A stretch of DNA of 64,000 nucleotides from contig NZ_RZRU01000003.1 of assembly GCF_003997495.1 (NCBI RefSeq), positions 310,001-374,000 on the forward strand, read 5' to 3'. The DNA comes from Mesorhizobium sp. M7A.F.Ca.US.008.03.1.1 (lineage in GTDB: Bacteria > Pseudomonadota > Alphaproteobacteria > Rhizobiales > Rhizobiaceae). Positions 48,336 to 57,571 of the stretch are shown here, one piece after another. The notes beneath the pieces were generated by a model. It saw only the letters and a list, made by a program, of their open reading frames with translations, was not told the origin of the DNA and searched no databases. How positions within the stretch are numbered: position 1 is the stretch's first letter; the number at the start of each line of letters is the position of its first letter. Made by a program: the position numbers and the translations under genes.

Positions 48336-49349
48336 ATGTTTGGAATTGACGGCACAGTACTGGCATTTGTCGTGCTCGCCGGCTTCAGCGCCGGCGCTGT
48401 CGCTTATGCATTTCTGTTCACCCGGATCAGCAACGAGAAACAGGTCGGCAAGCGGCTCGAAACGATCAGGACCGCCGAGACGGATCGCTCCGTCGTCAAA
48501 GCCTCGCGCGACCGCGTGGCGGAAGCCACCAAGCGGCGCAAATCGGTTCAGGATTCTCTCAACGAACTCGACGCCAAGCAGAAAACCAAGGACAGCCGCG
48601 TCAAGAAACCGCCGCTGAAAGCCCAGCTTCGTCAGGCCGGCCTCAAGACCACCATCGAGCGTTTCTATATATATTCCGCAATATGCGGCATCGTTTTGAC
48701 GATTGTCGCCTTTGTGGCCGGAGCCCCGCTGATCGCCTTGCCGGGCGTGCTGCTGGCCGGGGGGCTGGGCCTGCCGCGCTGGTTTGTCACGTTTCGTCGC
48801 GCCCGCCGGGTCAAGGCATTCCTCAACGAATTTCCAAACGCGCTCGACATCATCGTACGCGCGGTCAAATCCGGCCTGCCGCTGAACGACGCAGTGCGCC
48901 TGATCGCCAACGAATCGCCCGAACCCGTGAAGACCGAGTTTCGCCGCATCGTCGATTCACAGCAGATGGGCCTCTCTATCCCCGACGCGACCTTGCGCAT
49001 GCCCGAAACCATGCCTTGCACCGAGGCAAGCTTCTTCGGCATCGTTATCCAGATTCAATCGCAGGCCGGCGGCAATCTCTCCGAGGCGCTGGGCAATCTT
49101 TCGCGCGTGCTTCGCGATCGCAAGAAGATGAAAGCCAAGGTCGCGGCGCTGTCGATGGAAGCGAAGGCGTCCGCCGCGATCATCGGTGCGCTGCCCTTCA
49201 TCGTCGCCTTTCTCGTCTACCTGTCGAGCCCGGCCTATCTGATGCCGCTCTTCAACACCAGCGTCGGAAACCTGATCCTTGGTTGCTCTGCGGTCTGGAT
49301 GTCGATCGGCATCCTGGTGATGCGCAAGATGATGAACTTCGAAGTCTAG
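48336..49349 (+). CDS. tadB: Flp pilus inner-membrane platform protein TadB
   Basis: TadB and TadC form the GspF-like platform in the inner membrane. The 337-residue protein has an N-terminal membrane helix, a charged region, a helix pair at about residues 110-145, the T2SSF domain (FPNALDIIVRAVKSGLPLNDAVR) and two C-terminal helices (LPFIVAFLVYLSSPAYLMPLF and LILGCSAVWMSIGILVM). It starts 29 bp after cpaF and ends 9 bp before tadC. Confidence 0.93.
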   Translation: MFGIDGTVLAFVVLAGFSAGAVAYAFLFTRISNEKQVGKRLETIRTAETDRSVVKASRDRVAEATKRRKSVQDSLNELDAKQKTKDSRVKKPPLKAQLRQAGLKTTIERFYIYSAICGIVLTIVAFVAGAPLIALPGVLLAGGLGLPRWFVTFRRARRVKAFLNEFPNALDIIVRAVKSGLPLNDAVRLIANESPEPVKTEFRRIVDSQQMGLSIPDATLRMPETMPCTEASFFGIVIQIQSQAGGNLSEALGNLSRVLRDRKKMKAKVAALSMEAKASAAIIGALPFIVAFLVYLSSPAYLMPLFNTSVGNLILGCSAVWMSIGILVMRKMMNFEV

Positions 49350-49358
49350 GATGCTGGC

Positions 49359-50381
49359 ATGACCGAGCAAGTCATCAAGACCCTGACGGATCCGAGCTTC
49401 CTGATCGCGATGCTGGTCGCCATTGCGGTGTTTGCGACCGTCTTCACCTTGCTGCCGGCGTTTGGCGGAAACCAGCTCAAGTCACGCATGAAATCCGTTG
49501 CGCTGGAACGCGACGAACTGCGTGCGCAGCAGCGCGCCCGGCTTGCGGTCGAGGCCGACCGCCGTCGCAAGGGCTTGCGCGAGGAACAGTCGGTCGGCAT
49601 GCGCAACATTGTCGACCGGCTGGATTTGAGACGCGCGCTCGCCGATGAGGGCACCTTGCAGAAACTCAAGGTAGCCGGCTTTCGTGGACAGAATCCGCTG
49701 ACGCGGTTTCTTTTCTTCCGTCTCGTGCTTCCTTTTGTCGGTTTCGCGCTGGCCGCAATCTACATCTTCGTGCTCGGAGGACTGCCCGACAAGCCGTTGG
49801 TCATCAGGCTGTTCGTCTGCATCCTCGTTGCTTACGGCGGCTTCTACGCGCCAGTCATCTACGTCAACAACCGCGCCACCAAGCGCAAGCAGTCGATCCA
49901 GATGGCATGGCCGGATGGGCTCGATCTGATGCTGATCTGCGTCGAATCGGGCATGTCGGTGGAAGCAGCACTGCGCAAGGTCGCCGACGAGATCGGCGCG
50001 CAATCGGTGGCGCTGGCGGAAGAGTTCATCCTCACCAACGCCGAGCTTTCCTATCTGCCGGAGCGCAAGCAGGCCTACGAGAACCTGGCAAGCCGCACCG
50101 GCCTGGATTCGGTCAAGTCGGTGTCTCAGGCGCTCGTCCAGGCCGAGCGTTACGGCACGCCGGTGGCGCATGCGCTGCGCGTGCTTGCCGCCGAAAGCCG
50201 CGACATGCGCATGAATGCGGCCGAGAAGAAGGCGGCCGCCCTGCCGCCAAAACTTACCGTGCCGATGATCCTTTTTTTCCTGCCGGTGCTTTTCGCCATC
50301 ATTTTGGGTCCCGCCGGTATTCAGGTCAGCCAGCGCGGTATCTTCGGCGATCATGCGGCGCCGGCAACAAACGCCCAGTAG
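49359..50381 (+). CDS. tadC: Flp pilus inner-membrane platform protein TadC
   Basis: The 340-residue partner of TadB has an N-terminal helix (FLIAMLVAIAVFATVFTLLPAF), a central helix pair (about 125-170), the T2SSF domain with MAWPDGLDLMLICVESGMSVEAALRKV and a C-terminal helix (LTVPMILFFLPVLFAIILGPAG). It is last in the plus-strand pilus operon and ends 22 bp before a perfect palindrome that should terminate it. Confidence 0.93.
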   Translation: MTEQVIKTLTDPSFLIAMLVAIAVFATVFTLLPAFGGNQLKSRMKSVALERDELRAQQRARLAVEADRRRKGLREEQSVGMRNIVDRLDLRRALADEGTLQKLKVAGFRGQNPLTRFLFFRLVLPFVGFALAAIYIFVLGGLPDKPLVIRLFVCILVAYGGFYAPVIYVNNRATKRKQSIQMAWPDGLDLMLICVESGMSVEAALRKVADEIGAQSVALAEEFILTNAELSYLPERKQAYENLASRTGLDSVKSVSQALVQAERYGTPVAHALRVLAAESRDMRMNAAEKKAAALPPKLTVPMILFFLPVLFAIILGPAGIQVSQRGIFGDHAAPATNAQ

Positions 50382-50403
50382 CGGCAAGGCAAATTCCTGC
50401 ATT

Positions 50404-50459
50404 CAACCTCAAACGAAGAAGCCGCGCTGCATGCAGCGCGGCTTCTTCGTTTGAGGTTG
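50404..50459. terminator. perfect 56 bp palindrome, bidirectional terminator between tadC and tadD
   Basis: Bases 50404-50431 are the exact reverse complement of 50432-50459, with no spacer. The two convergent genes tadC (plus) and tadD (minus) end 22 and 14 bp away. In either direction the RNA can form a 25 bp or longer stem whose 3' arm ends CTTCTTCGTTTG, T-rich but not a classical U-run. Confidence 0.8.
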
Positions 50460-50473
50460 TTGGAATTGTGATC

Positions 50474-51295
50474 TCAGTTGGTCGCGGACTTCGGCTTGTC
50501 CTGATCCTTGAGCTGGCTCCAGGCGTTCTGCTGGGCCAGCATCTGCCTGAGATAGGCGACATTTGCCTGCGCCTGTTCGGGCGAGAGTTCCTGTGAGGCG
50601 ATCTTCTCGGCCTCGTCGAAACGGCCTTGCAGGCCGACGACCAGTGCCAGGTTCTGGCGGACGCGGCTGTCCGCATTCGGCTGTTGCGCGGCCGAGCGCA
50701 TATAGGTTTCGGCGGTGCGCAGGTCACCTTCCAGCACATACGACATGCCAAGATTGGAGAGCACGGAAGGCTCGTTCGGCTTGAGATCGAGTGCCTTGCG
50801 GTAAAGCCGGCGCGCATCGTCCTTCTGACCGGTCTGGTCGAGAATGGCCGCTTCGGCCGACACCAGCTTCCAGTCGGGATATTCCGGTGTCTGAGCCCGG
50901 CGCACGGCGTCGAGCGCCGCCTCGAACTGGCCATTGGCGGCCAGCGCCTTGCCATAGGAGGCAAGAACGTCACGATCCTTCGGCAAAGCGATGGCGAGTT
51001 TGCGCATCACGGCGAGCGACTGATCGGCGTCGCCATCCATCTGCAATGCCGCCGCATAATTCGTCGCTATCCGCTTGTCGTTGGGGTTCTTCGCATAGGA
51101 TTGGCCAAGTGCGCCGGTGGCACTGTGCAGTTCGCCGGCCGACATGCTTTCCAGCGGTTTGCCGCTGGTGCGTGCGATAGAGCCGGTGGAGAGCTTGTCG
51201 GTTCCGCAACCGGCGACGCCCGCCGTCAGCGCCAGCACAAGAGCCGTGGTGATGAGCCGTTTTCCCCTGGCATTAATCCTGCGGTTGGTCGGCAT
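50474..51295 (-). CDS. tadD: TPR lipoprotein, TadD-like
   Basis: The 273-residue protein starts with a lipoprotein signal (lipobox AGVAGC, cysteine about 30) and then consists of tetratricopeptide repeats (about residues 50-250, e.g. PNDKRIATNYAAALQMDGDADQSL and PNEPSVLSNLGMSYVLEGDLRTAE). TadD is the pilotin-like TPR protein of Flp systems, needed for secretin assembly. It faces tadC across the 56 bp palindrome and has a TTAACC/GGTTAA pair in its upstream region (51363-51383). Confidence 0.9.
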   Translation of the reverse strand: MPTNRRINARGKRLITTALVLALTAGVAGCGTDKLSTGSIARTSGKPLESMSAGELHSATGALGQSYAKNPNDKRIATNYAAALQMDGDADQSLAVMRKLAIALPKDRDVLASYGKALAANGQFEAALDAVRRAQTPEYPDWKLVSAEAAILDQTGQKDDARRLYRKALDLKPNEPSVLSNLGMSYVLEGDLRTAETYMRSAAQQPNADSRVRQNLALVVGLQGRFDEAEKIASQELSPEQAQANVAYLRQMLAQQNAWSQLKDQDKPKSATN

Positions 51296-51421
51296 GGCAC
51301 CCTAAGCCTCCATTCATGCGCGGCCATTGCGTGGCCGTCTTCCCTCCCGCAGAAATATTCTGTTAACCCTAACGGACGGTTAAGAACGGCGACTCGAAGG
51401 TCGCCGCATGGAGAACATCGA

Positions 51422-52786
51422 ATGCCTGTCGAAATCGTCGAGAACAAACTGCCTGGCTCACTGCCGGTCCATCTGGTCGCCAGGGAGGGTCTCGAGGCGA
51501 CGGGTCTTGCGCCAGCCGCTGTTGCCTGGGCCAGGGCCAACGGCTTTTCCGGCGAGGCAGGCAGGACGCTGGTCGTGCCCGGTGAAAACGGCACGCTCGG
51601 CGGCGCCTTGTTCGGTGTCGGCGATGGCGAAGGCGCGCTCGCCCTCGGCGCACTGTCGAAAGCCTTGCCGGAAGGCGACTGGCATTTCGCCTCGGCGCCG
51701 GTCGAGCCCGAACTGGCGGCAATCGCACTGGTGCTCGGCGGCTATGTCTTCACCCGTTACGGCAAGAAGTCAGGCAGGGCGCTGCGCTTCGGCCTGCCGG
51801 CAGGCGTCGATGCCGGGCGCGTTCGCCGCATTGCCGATGGCGTCTTCCTGACACGCGATCTGGTCAACACGCCCACCAGCGATATGGGTCCGGAAGATTT
51901 GGAGCATGTGGTGCGGACCCTGGCCGCCAGGCACAAGGCTGAAGTCTCGGTGGTCAAGGGCGACGATCTCCTCGACCGGAACTTCCCGATGATCCATGCG
52001 GTCGGCCGCGCGTCGGCCGGCGCGCCGCGCCTGATCGACATGAGATGGGGCCAGCAAGGCGCGCCGAAGGTGACGCTGGTCGGCAAGGGCGTCTGCTTCG
52101 ATACGGGCGGCCTCGACATCAAGCCATCGTCCGGCATGCTGTTGATGAAGAAGGACATGGGCGGTGCTGCCAATGTCCTTGGCCTCGCCTCGATGATCAT
52201 GATTGCCGGGCTGAATGTTCAACTGCGCGTGCTCATTCCCGCGGTCGAGAATTCGATTGCCGGCAACGCCTTCCGGCCCGGGGACGTGCTGGCGAGCCGC
52301 AAGGGCATCACTGTCGAGATCGGCAACACGGATGCCGAGGGACGGCTGGTGCTGGCCGACGCGCTGGCGCTGGCCGACGAGGAGGAGCCGCAGCTTCTGG
52401 TCGACATGGCGACGCTGACCGGAGCTGCCCGTGTCGCGCTCGGCCCCGATCTGCCACCGTTCTACACCGGCGACGAAACGCTGGCATCCGACCTTGCGGC
52501 AGCTTCCGTTGCGGCCGAGGACCCGCTGTGGCGCATGCCGCTGTGGCAGCCCTACGATGCAAAACTGTCGTCGAAGATCGCCGACATCAACAATGTCACC
52601 CCGGATGGTTTCGCCGGCTCGATCACGGCGGCGCTGTTCCTCAAGCGCTTCGTCGAAAAAACCGCGGGCTGGGCGCATTTCGACATCTTCGCCTGGAACC
52701 CGGCTGACCGTCCGCATGGCCCCGCCGGCGGCGAGGCACAAGGCATCCGCGCGCTGGAGCGGATCATCGCGAAACGCTACGGCTGA
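51422..52786 (+). CDS. leucyl aminopeptidase family protein (peptidase M17)
   Basis: The 454-residue M17 metallopeptidase removes N-terminal residues from peptides in the cytosol. The C-terminal catalytic domain shows GKGVCFDTGGLDIKPSSGM (metal Asp), KKDMGGAANV and the family signature NTDAEGRLVLADAL (about residues 300-313). It is about 50 residues shorter than E. coli PepA in the N-terminal domain. ATG 51422 opens the conserved part; a long upstream reading overlaps tadD on the other strand and is not used. It lies divergent from tadD. Confidence 0.93.
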   Translation: MPVEIVENKLPGSLPVHLVAREGLEATGLAPAAVAWARANGFSGEAGRTLVVPGENGTLGGALFGVGDGEGALALGALSKALPEGDWHFASAPVEPELAAIALVLGGYVFTRYGKKSGRALRFGLPAGVDAGRVRRIADGVFLTRDLVNTPTSDMGPEDLEHVVRTLAARHKAEVSVVKGDDLLDRNFPMIHAVGRASAGAPRLIDMRWGQQGAPKVTLVGKGVCFDTGGLDIKPSSGMLLMKKDMGGAANVLGLASMIMIAGLNVQLRVLIPAVENSIAGNAFRPGDVLASRKGITVEIGNTDAEGRLVLADALALADEEEPQLLVDMATLTGAARVALGPDLPPFYTGDETLASDLAAASVAAEDPLWRMPLWQPYDAKLSSKIADINNVTPDGFAGSITAALFLKRFVEKTAGWAHFDIFAWNPADRPHGPAGGEAQGIRALERIIAKRYG

Positions 52787-52857
52787 CAGTCGCAGGCGAG
52801 AGACGGCAATCGCTTGACTGAAACGGAACCGAAACAATTTGCCGTCATGCTGGCGCG

Positions 52858-53208
52858 ATGTCGATTGCTATGCGCCCGAGCCAGGCCTTGCGACTGTGGC
52901 AGCAGGTGATGCTGTCGCAGGTGCGCGACGACGCGCCCGATCTGACCATGCGCCAGACGGCAATCCTGTTCACCATCTATCTCGATCCGCCGCCGCACAC
53001 CGTGCGCGGGCTCGCCGCGCGCCTCAATGTCACCAAGCCCGTGATCACCCGCGCCCTCGACACGATGGGTGCTTTGAAACTCGTCTCGCGCCATCGCGAC
53101 GAACTCGACAAGCGCAATGTTCTGATCAGGCGCACGGTCGAGGGTGCGCTCTTTGTCGAGCGCTTCGGCGATGGTATCATCGCCAAGGCGCTCGAACTGC
53201 CGATGTGA
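52858..53208 (+). CDS. MarR-type winged-helix regulator
   Basis: This 116-residue protein has the MarR-like winged helix with LTMRQTAILFTIYLDPPPHTVRGLAARLNVTKPVITRALDTMG forming the helix-turn-helix; it is short and lacks part of the dimerisation helices seen in full MarR proteins. The wing (VSRHRDELDKRNVLI) is present. Target unknown. It lies 71 bp after the aminopeptidase and 21 bp before the NlpC/P60 gene, so it may be transcribed with them. Confidence 0.8.
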   Translation: MSIAMRPSQALRLWQQVMLSQVRDDAPDLTMRQTAILFTIYLDPPPHTVRGLAARLNVTKPVITRALDTMGALKLVSRHRDELDKRNVLIRRTVEGALFVERFGDGIIAKALELPM

Positions 53209-53229
53209 GCGAATTACCTTTTCAACAGA

Positions 53230-54099
53230 GTGCTCGATTTGACTGCCAGGGATGCCCGCCTTCACGCTTTTCGCTCCGACCTTGCCGATGCGCGGCTGAA
53301 GGGTGAGGTCGCCGCCGACCGCTTCGTCGCCGGCCGGCCGGCGCGGGTCATCGCGTCGGTGGCCGATATGCGCAAGGCGCCGCGGCCGGATGCCGGCGTC
53401 AACACGCAAGCGCTGTTCGGCGACGATGTCCTGGTCTTCGATGTCGCGGAAGGCTGGGCCTGGGTCCAGGCCGAACGCGACGGCTATGTCGGCTATGTCG
53501 CCGACACGATGCTGGGCAAACGGGACCATGCGCCGACGCACATCGTCTGCGTGCCGCGCACCTTCCTCTACCCCGGGCCGGATCTGCGCTTTCCGATCGC
53601 CGGACAATTGTCGATGGGATCGACGGTGACAGTGACGGAGGCCGCCGAGACGCGCGGTACGCACTATGCGGTCCTGCCTTCGGGCGAGGCGCTGATCGCA
53701 GGTCACCTGCGGCCGCTCAGTGAAGCTGCCTCCGACTATGTCGCGGTTGCCGAGGCGTTTCTGGGAACACCTTATCTCTGGGGCGGTACTTCCGGTTTCG
53801 GCATCGACTGTTCGGGGCTGGTGCAACTGGCGATGCGTATGGCCGGCAGCGACGTACTGCGCGATTCCGACATGCAGGCGGCGGCACTTGGCGAGCCGCT
53901 GGAACCGGGACCTGATTTCTCAGGCTTGCGGCGCGGCGATCTGGTGTTCTGGAAGGGCCATGTCGCCGTCATGACCGATGCCGACACGATGATCCACGCC
54001 AACGGCCACACCATGCTGGTGTCGCGCGAAGGGCTGAAGGACGCCGTTGTTCGCATCGGATATCTTTACGGCGGCCCGACCGGGTTTCGGCGGCCTTAG
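53230..54099 (+). CDS. NlpC/P60 family cell-wall hydrolase
   Basis: The 289-residue protein has two SH3-like N-terminal modules (about residues 35-170: VASVADMRKAPRPDAGVNTQALFGDD...) and a C-terminal NlpC/P60 cysteine peptidase with the catalytic Cys in FGIDCSGLVQLAM (about 196) and His in WKGHVAVM (about 241). Such enzymes cut D-Glu-mDAP bonds in peptidoglycan or recycle peptides. No signal peptide is visible; the family often acts on imported muropeptides in that case. GTG 53230 is the start. Confidence 0.9.
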   Translation: MLDLTARDARLHAFRSDLADARLKGEVAADRFVAGRPARVIASVADMRKAPRPDAGVNTQALFGDDVLVFDVAEGWAWVQAERDGYVGYVADTMLGKRDHAPTHIVCVPRTFLYPGPDLRFPIAGQLSMGSTVTVTEAAETRGTHYAVLPSGEALIAGHLRPLSEAASDYVAVAEAFLGTPYLWGGTSGFGIDCSGLVQLAMRMAGSDVLRDSDMQAAALGEPLEPGPDFSGLRRGDLVFWKGHVAVMTDADTMIHANGHTMLVSREGLKDAVVRIGYLYGGPTGFRRP

Positions 54100-54166
54100 G
54101 GAAGAACGATCCCCTTTTGTTCCGATTCTTCTTGGCGATTGACTGCCGTCGCGCTACCTCTGGCAG

Positions 54167-56716
54167 GTGACAGAGCAGCCGCGCCTTGCCGAACAGAATG
54201 CCGCCGTGGCCCTGCCCGAACCATTCATCAGATGGTTTGGCGAGAAAGGCTGGTCGCCGCGCGCCCATCAGATCGAACTTCTGGCGAAAGCCCAGGCCGG
54301 GCAATCGGTCCTGCTGATCGCGCCGACCGGTGCAGGCAAGACGCTGGCCGGGTTCTTGCCTTCGCTGACCGAACTGGCCAGCCGGCCAAAGAGAAAGCCA
54401 GGCCAGGCGCAGCGCGGCATCCACACGCTCTACATCTCGCCGCTGAAGGCGCTTGCCGTCGATATCGAGCGCAATCTCGGCAAGCCGGTGGAGGAAATCG
54501 GCCTGCCTGTCACCATCGAGACGCGCACCGGCGACACCCCCGCCCACAAGCGCCAGCGCCAGAAGCTGGTGCCGCCCGATATCCTGCTGACCACGCCCGA
54601 GCAACTGGCGCTGCTGATAGCGGCAGGCGATGCAAAACGTTTCTTCGAAGATCTGCGCTACGTCGTGCTCGACGAACTGCACTCGCTGGTGACATCGAAA
54701 CGCGGGCATCTGCTGGCGCTCGGCCTGGCGCGGTTGCGCAGCTTTGTCCCCGGTCTGCAAACCATCGGGCTGTCGGCGACGGTAGCCGAACCTGACGAGT
54801 TGCGGCGCTGGCTGGTCAGCCAGAATCCGCCCAAGGGTTCGACAGGGCCCGACATGGCCGAATTGATCGTCGTCACCGGCGGTGCCAAGCCCGAAATCTC
54901 CATCCTCGATTCCGAAGAGCGCGTGCCATGGGCGGGACATTCGGCGCGCTACGCCACGCCGGAAATCTATCGCGAGATCAAGCGCCACAAGACGACCCTG
55001 TTGTTCGTCAACACGCGCAGCCAGGCGGAGCTGCTGTTCCAGGAATTGTGGCGGGTCAACGAGGATACGTTGCCGATCGCGCTGCATCACGGTTCGCTCG
55101 ACGTCGCCCAGCGCCGGCGCGTCGAAAAGGCGATGGGGGAAAACGCACTGCGCGCCATCGTCGCGACGTCGACGCTCGACCTCGGCATCGACTGGGGCGA
55201 TGTCGATCTGGTCGTGCATGTCGGCGCGCCGAAGGGGGCCAGCCGGCTGGCGCAGCGCATCGGCCGCGCCAACCACCGCATGGACGAGCCGTCCAAGGCG
55301 ATCCTCATCCCGGCCAATCGCTTCGAGGTGCTGGAATGCCGGGCCGCCCTCGACGCCAACTATCTCGGTGCGCAGGACACGCCGCCCTTGATCAATGGCG
55401 GGCTCGATGTGCTGGCCCAGCATGTGCTCGGCTGCGCCTGCGGCGCGCCGTTTCGTGCCGATGATCTGTTCGAGGAGGTGCGCACGGCAGCGCCTTATGT
55501 CAGCCTCGACCGGCCGACATTCGACCGCGTCATCGATTTCGTCGCCACCGGCGGCTATGCGCTGAAGAATTACGAGCGCTACGCCCGCATACGCCTGAAC
55601 AAGGATGGGTTCTGGCGGGTGTCCAATCCGCGCGTCGCCCAGCAATACAGGCTGAATGTCGGCACCATCATCGAGGTTCCGGCGCTGAACGTGCGTTACG
55701 TGCAGGCCGGCAGCAAAGGCTCAGCCTCGCGCGGCGGCCGGGTTCTCGGCAAGATCGAGGAGGCCTTCCTCGAAACGTTGACGCATGGCGACACCTTCAT
55801 GTTCGCCGGCAAGGTTCTGCGCTTCGAAGGTATCCGCGAGAATGAATGCTTCGTGTCGAACGCGCCCGGCAGCGATGCCAAGGTGCCTTACTATGGCGGC
55901 GGCAAGTTCCCGCTATCGACATATCTCGCCGAACAGGTCCGCATCATGCTGGACGACCCGCAGCGATGGAAAAAGTTGCCCGAGCAGGTCGCCGACTGGC
56001 TGCGGTTCCAGGCCGACAAATCGGTGCTGCCCAAGCGTGACGACCTGCTGATCGAGACCTTTCCACGCGGCAACCGCCACTATCTGGTGGCTTATCCGTT
56101 CGAGGGCAGGCTGGCGCACCAGACGCTCGGCATGCTGCTCACCCGCCGCTTGGACAGGGCAGGAGCCAGGCCGCTCGGCTTTGTCGCCACCGACTATGCC
56201 TTGGCCATATGGTCACTGGGCGATATGGGCGCGATGTTCAAAGCCCGGAAACCTTCGCTCGGCGCCCTTTTCGACCAGGACATGCTGGGCGACGACCTCG
56301 AAGCCTGGCTGGCCGACAGCTGGCTTCTCAAGCGCACCTTCCGCAACTGCGCGCTGATTTCGGGATTGATCGAGAAACGCCACCCCGGCCAGGAAAAGAG
56401 CGGCCGCCAGGTTACGGTCTCGACCGACCTGATCTATGATGTGCTGCGCAGCCATGAACCGGACCACATCCTGCTTCAGGCCACACGCGCCGACGCAGCG
56501 ACCGGTCTGCTCGATGTCAGCAGACTTGCCGACATGCTCTCGCGCATCCAGGGTCGAATCGTGCATAAGGCACTCGAACAGATATCGCCGCTTGCCGTGC
56601 CGATCATGCTCGAGATCGGCAAGATGCCCGTGAATGGCGACGCCGATGAAACGCTGCTGATGGACGCAGCGACACTGGTCGAGGAGGCCATGGGGCCGGG
56701 AATGGTTGAGGAATGA
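54167..56716 (+). CDS. ligase-associated DNA damage response DEXH helicase (Lhr-like)
   Basis: The 849-residue SF2 helicase has motif I APTGAGKTLAG (about residues 54-64), a DELH motif II (VVLDELHSL), a helicase C domain with RLAQRIGRANHRMD (motif VI), and a long C-terminal Lhr-type region. Lhr-like proteins of this group sit with a DNA ligase, an MBL-type exonuclease and a PdeM phosphoesterase in the ligase-associated damage response. Here only PdeM follows, overlapping by ATGA. GTG 54167 starts the ORF. The ligase and exonuclease are not in the window. Confidence 0.9.
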   Translation: MTEQPRLAEQNAAVALPEPFIRWFGEKGWSPRAHQIELLAKAQAGQSVLLIAPTGAGKTLAGFLPSLTELASRPKRKPGQAQRGIHTLYISPLKALAVDIERNLGKPVEEIGLPVTIETRTGDTPAHKRQRQKLVPPDILLTTPEQLALLIAAGDAKRFFEDLRYVVLDELHSLVTSKRGHLLALGLARLRSFVPGLQTIGLSATVAEPDELRRWLVSQNPPKGSTGPDMAELIVVTGGAKPEISILDSEERVPWAGHSARYATPEIYREIKRHKTTLLFVNTRSQAELLFQELWRVNEDTLPIALHHGSLDVAQRRRVEKAMGENALRAIVATSTLDLGIDWGDVDLVVHVGAPKGASRLAQRIGRANHRMDEPSKAILIPANRFEVLECRAALDANYLGAQDTPPLINGGLDVLAQHVLGCACGAPFRADDLFEEVRTAAPYVSLDRPTFDRVIDFVATGGYALKNYERYARIRLNKDGFWRVSNPRVAQQYRLNVGTIIEVPALNVRYVQAGSKGSASRGGRVLGKIEEAFLETLTHGDTFMFAGKVLRFEGIRENECFVSNAPGSDAKVPYYGGGKFPLSTYLAEQVRIMLDDPQRWKKLPEQVADWLRFQADKSVLPKRDDLLIETFPRGNRHYLVAYPFEGRLAHQTLGMLLTRRLDRAGARPLGFVATDYALAIWSLGDMGAMFKARKPSLGALFDQDMLGDDLEAWLADSWLLKRTFRNCALISGLIEKRHPGQEKSGRQVTVSTDLIYDVLRSHEPDHILLQATRADAATGLLDVSRLADMLSRIQGRIVHKALEQISPLAVPIMLEIGKMPVNGDADETLLMDAATLVEEAMGPGMVEE

Positions 56717-57429
56717 ACTTTTCGCTGGCGCGCACATCGCTGATCGCCGAGGCCGACCTTGTCGGCATCGCCGGCGAACGCGCCGTCTGCGACCCGCGTG
56801 GCGTGCTCTATTTTCCGGATCTGCGGCTTCTGGCCGTGTCCGACCTGCATCTGGAAAAGGGCTCGTCGCTGGCACGCCGCGGCACGCTGATCCCGCCCTA
56901 CGACACCGGCGCGACCTTGCTACGGCTGCAGGCCGTGATATCAGACTACCAGCCGTCGATCGTCATCAGCCTGGGCGACAGCTTTCACGATGGCGGCGGC
57001 GCCCAACGCATGCATGCAAGTTTCCGAGAGCGGCTGGAAGCGCTGATGGCCGGTCGGCAATGGTTTTGGGTAGCCGGCAACCATGACCCGGAAGCGCCAG
57101 CCGATCTGCCCGGCGAGACGGTGCGTGAACTTGGCTTAGGCTCGCTGCTGTTCCGGCATGAGCCGTCGAAGCAGCGTGTCGAAGGCGAAATAGCGGGCCA
57201 TCTGCATCCCTGCGCCCGCATAGTCCAGCAGGGCCGCTCGGTGAGGCGCCGCTGCTTTGCCGGCGACGGCGGCCGCATGATCATGCCCGCCTTCGGCGCC
57301 TATACCGGCTCGCTCAACGTGCTCGACCGCGCCTATGCCGGGCTGTTCCGCCTGGATACGCTGATGGCCTACATGCTGGGCGCCGACCGTATTTTTGCGA
57401 TTTCACGGTCGATGCTGCGACCTGGCTAA
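56713..57429 (+). CDS. pdeM: ligase-associated DNA damage response phosphoesterase PdeM
   Basis: The 238-residue product is a calcineurin-like metallophosphoesterase: SDLHLEKGSSLARRG (metal site 1), SLGDSFHDGGGA (site 2), AGNHDPEAP (GNHD, site 3) and EIAGHLHPCA (site 4). It belongs to the PdeM group that accompanies the Lhr-like helicase. Its start overlaps the helicase stop as ATGA, so the two are translationally coupled. Substrate is not established. Confidence 0.9.
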   Translation: MNFSLARTSLIAEADLVGIAGERAVCDPRGVLYFPDLRLLAVSDLHLEKGSSLARRGTLIPPYDTGATLLRLQAVISDYQPSIVISLGDSFHDGGGAQRMHASFRERLEALMAGRQWFWVAGNHDPEAPADLPGETVRELGLGSLLFRHEPSKQRVEGEIAGHLHPCARIVQQGRSVRRRCFAGDGGRMIMPAFGAYTGSLNVLDRAYAGLFRLDTLMAYMLGADRIFAISRSMLRPG

Positions 57430-57430
57430 T

Positions 57431-57475
57431 GCATGTCGCCCAAAAGTGCGCAGCGGTTTTGGGATCACGACATGC
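57431..57475 (+). repeat. intergenic palindromic repeat, family C copy 2
   Basis: GCATGTCG (57431-57438) pairs perfectly with CGACATGC (57468-57475), and CCCAAAA with TTTTGGG inside; the centre is GTGCGCAGCGG. It is the most complete of the two family C copies and starts directly after the pdeM stop codon. Confidence 0.85.
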
Positions 57476-57571
57476 ATAGAGACATAAACTCAAGGAGATT
57501 ATTTCCTAGCCATTGTCGCAGTTTGGTCAAAAATGCAGCGCTTCTGTCTTTCTTTGCACAGGTTGGGCACG

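Noticed and set aside
46291..48366. 691-codon minus-strand ORF across cpaE and cpaF
   Set aside because: Antisense to two complete pilus ATPases; composition typical of a shadow frame.
50627..52786. Extended 719-codon start for the M17 aminopeptidase
   Set aside because: The extra N-terminal part is antisense to tadD and has no similarity to the family; ATG 51422 gives a normal protein.
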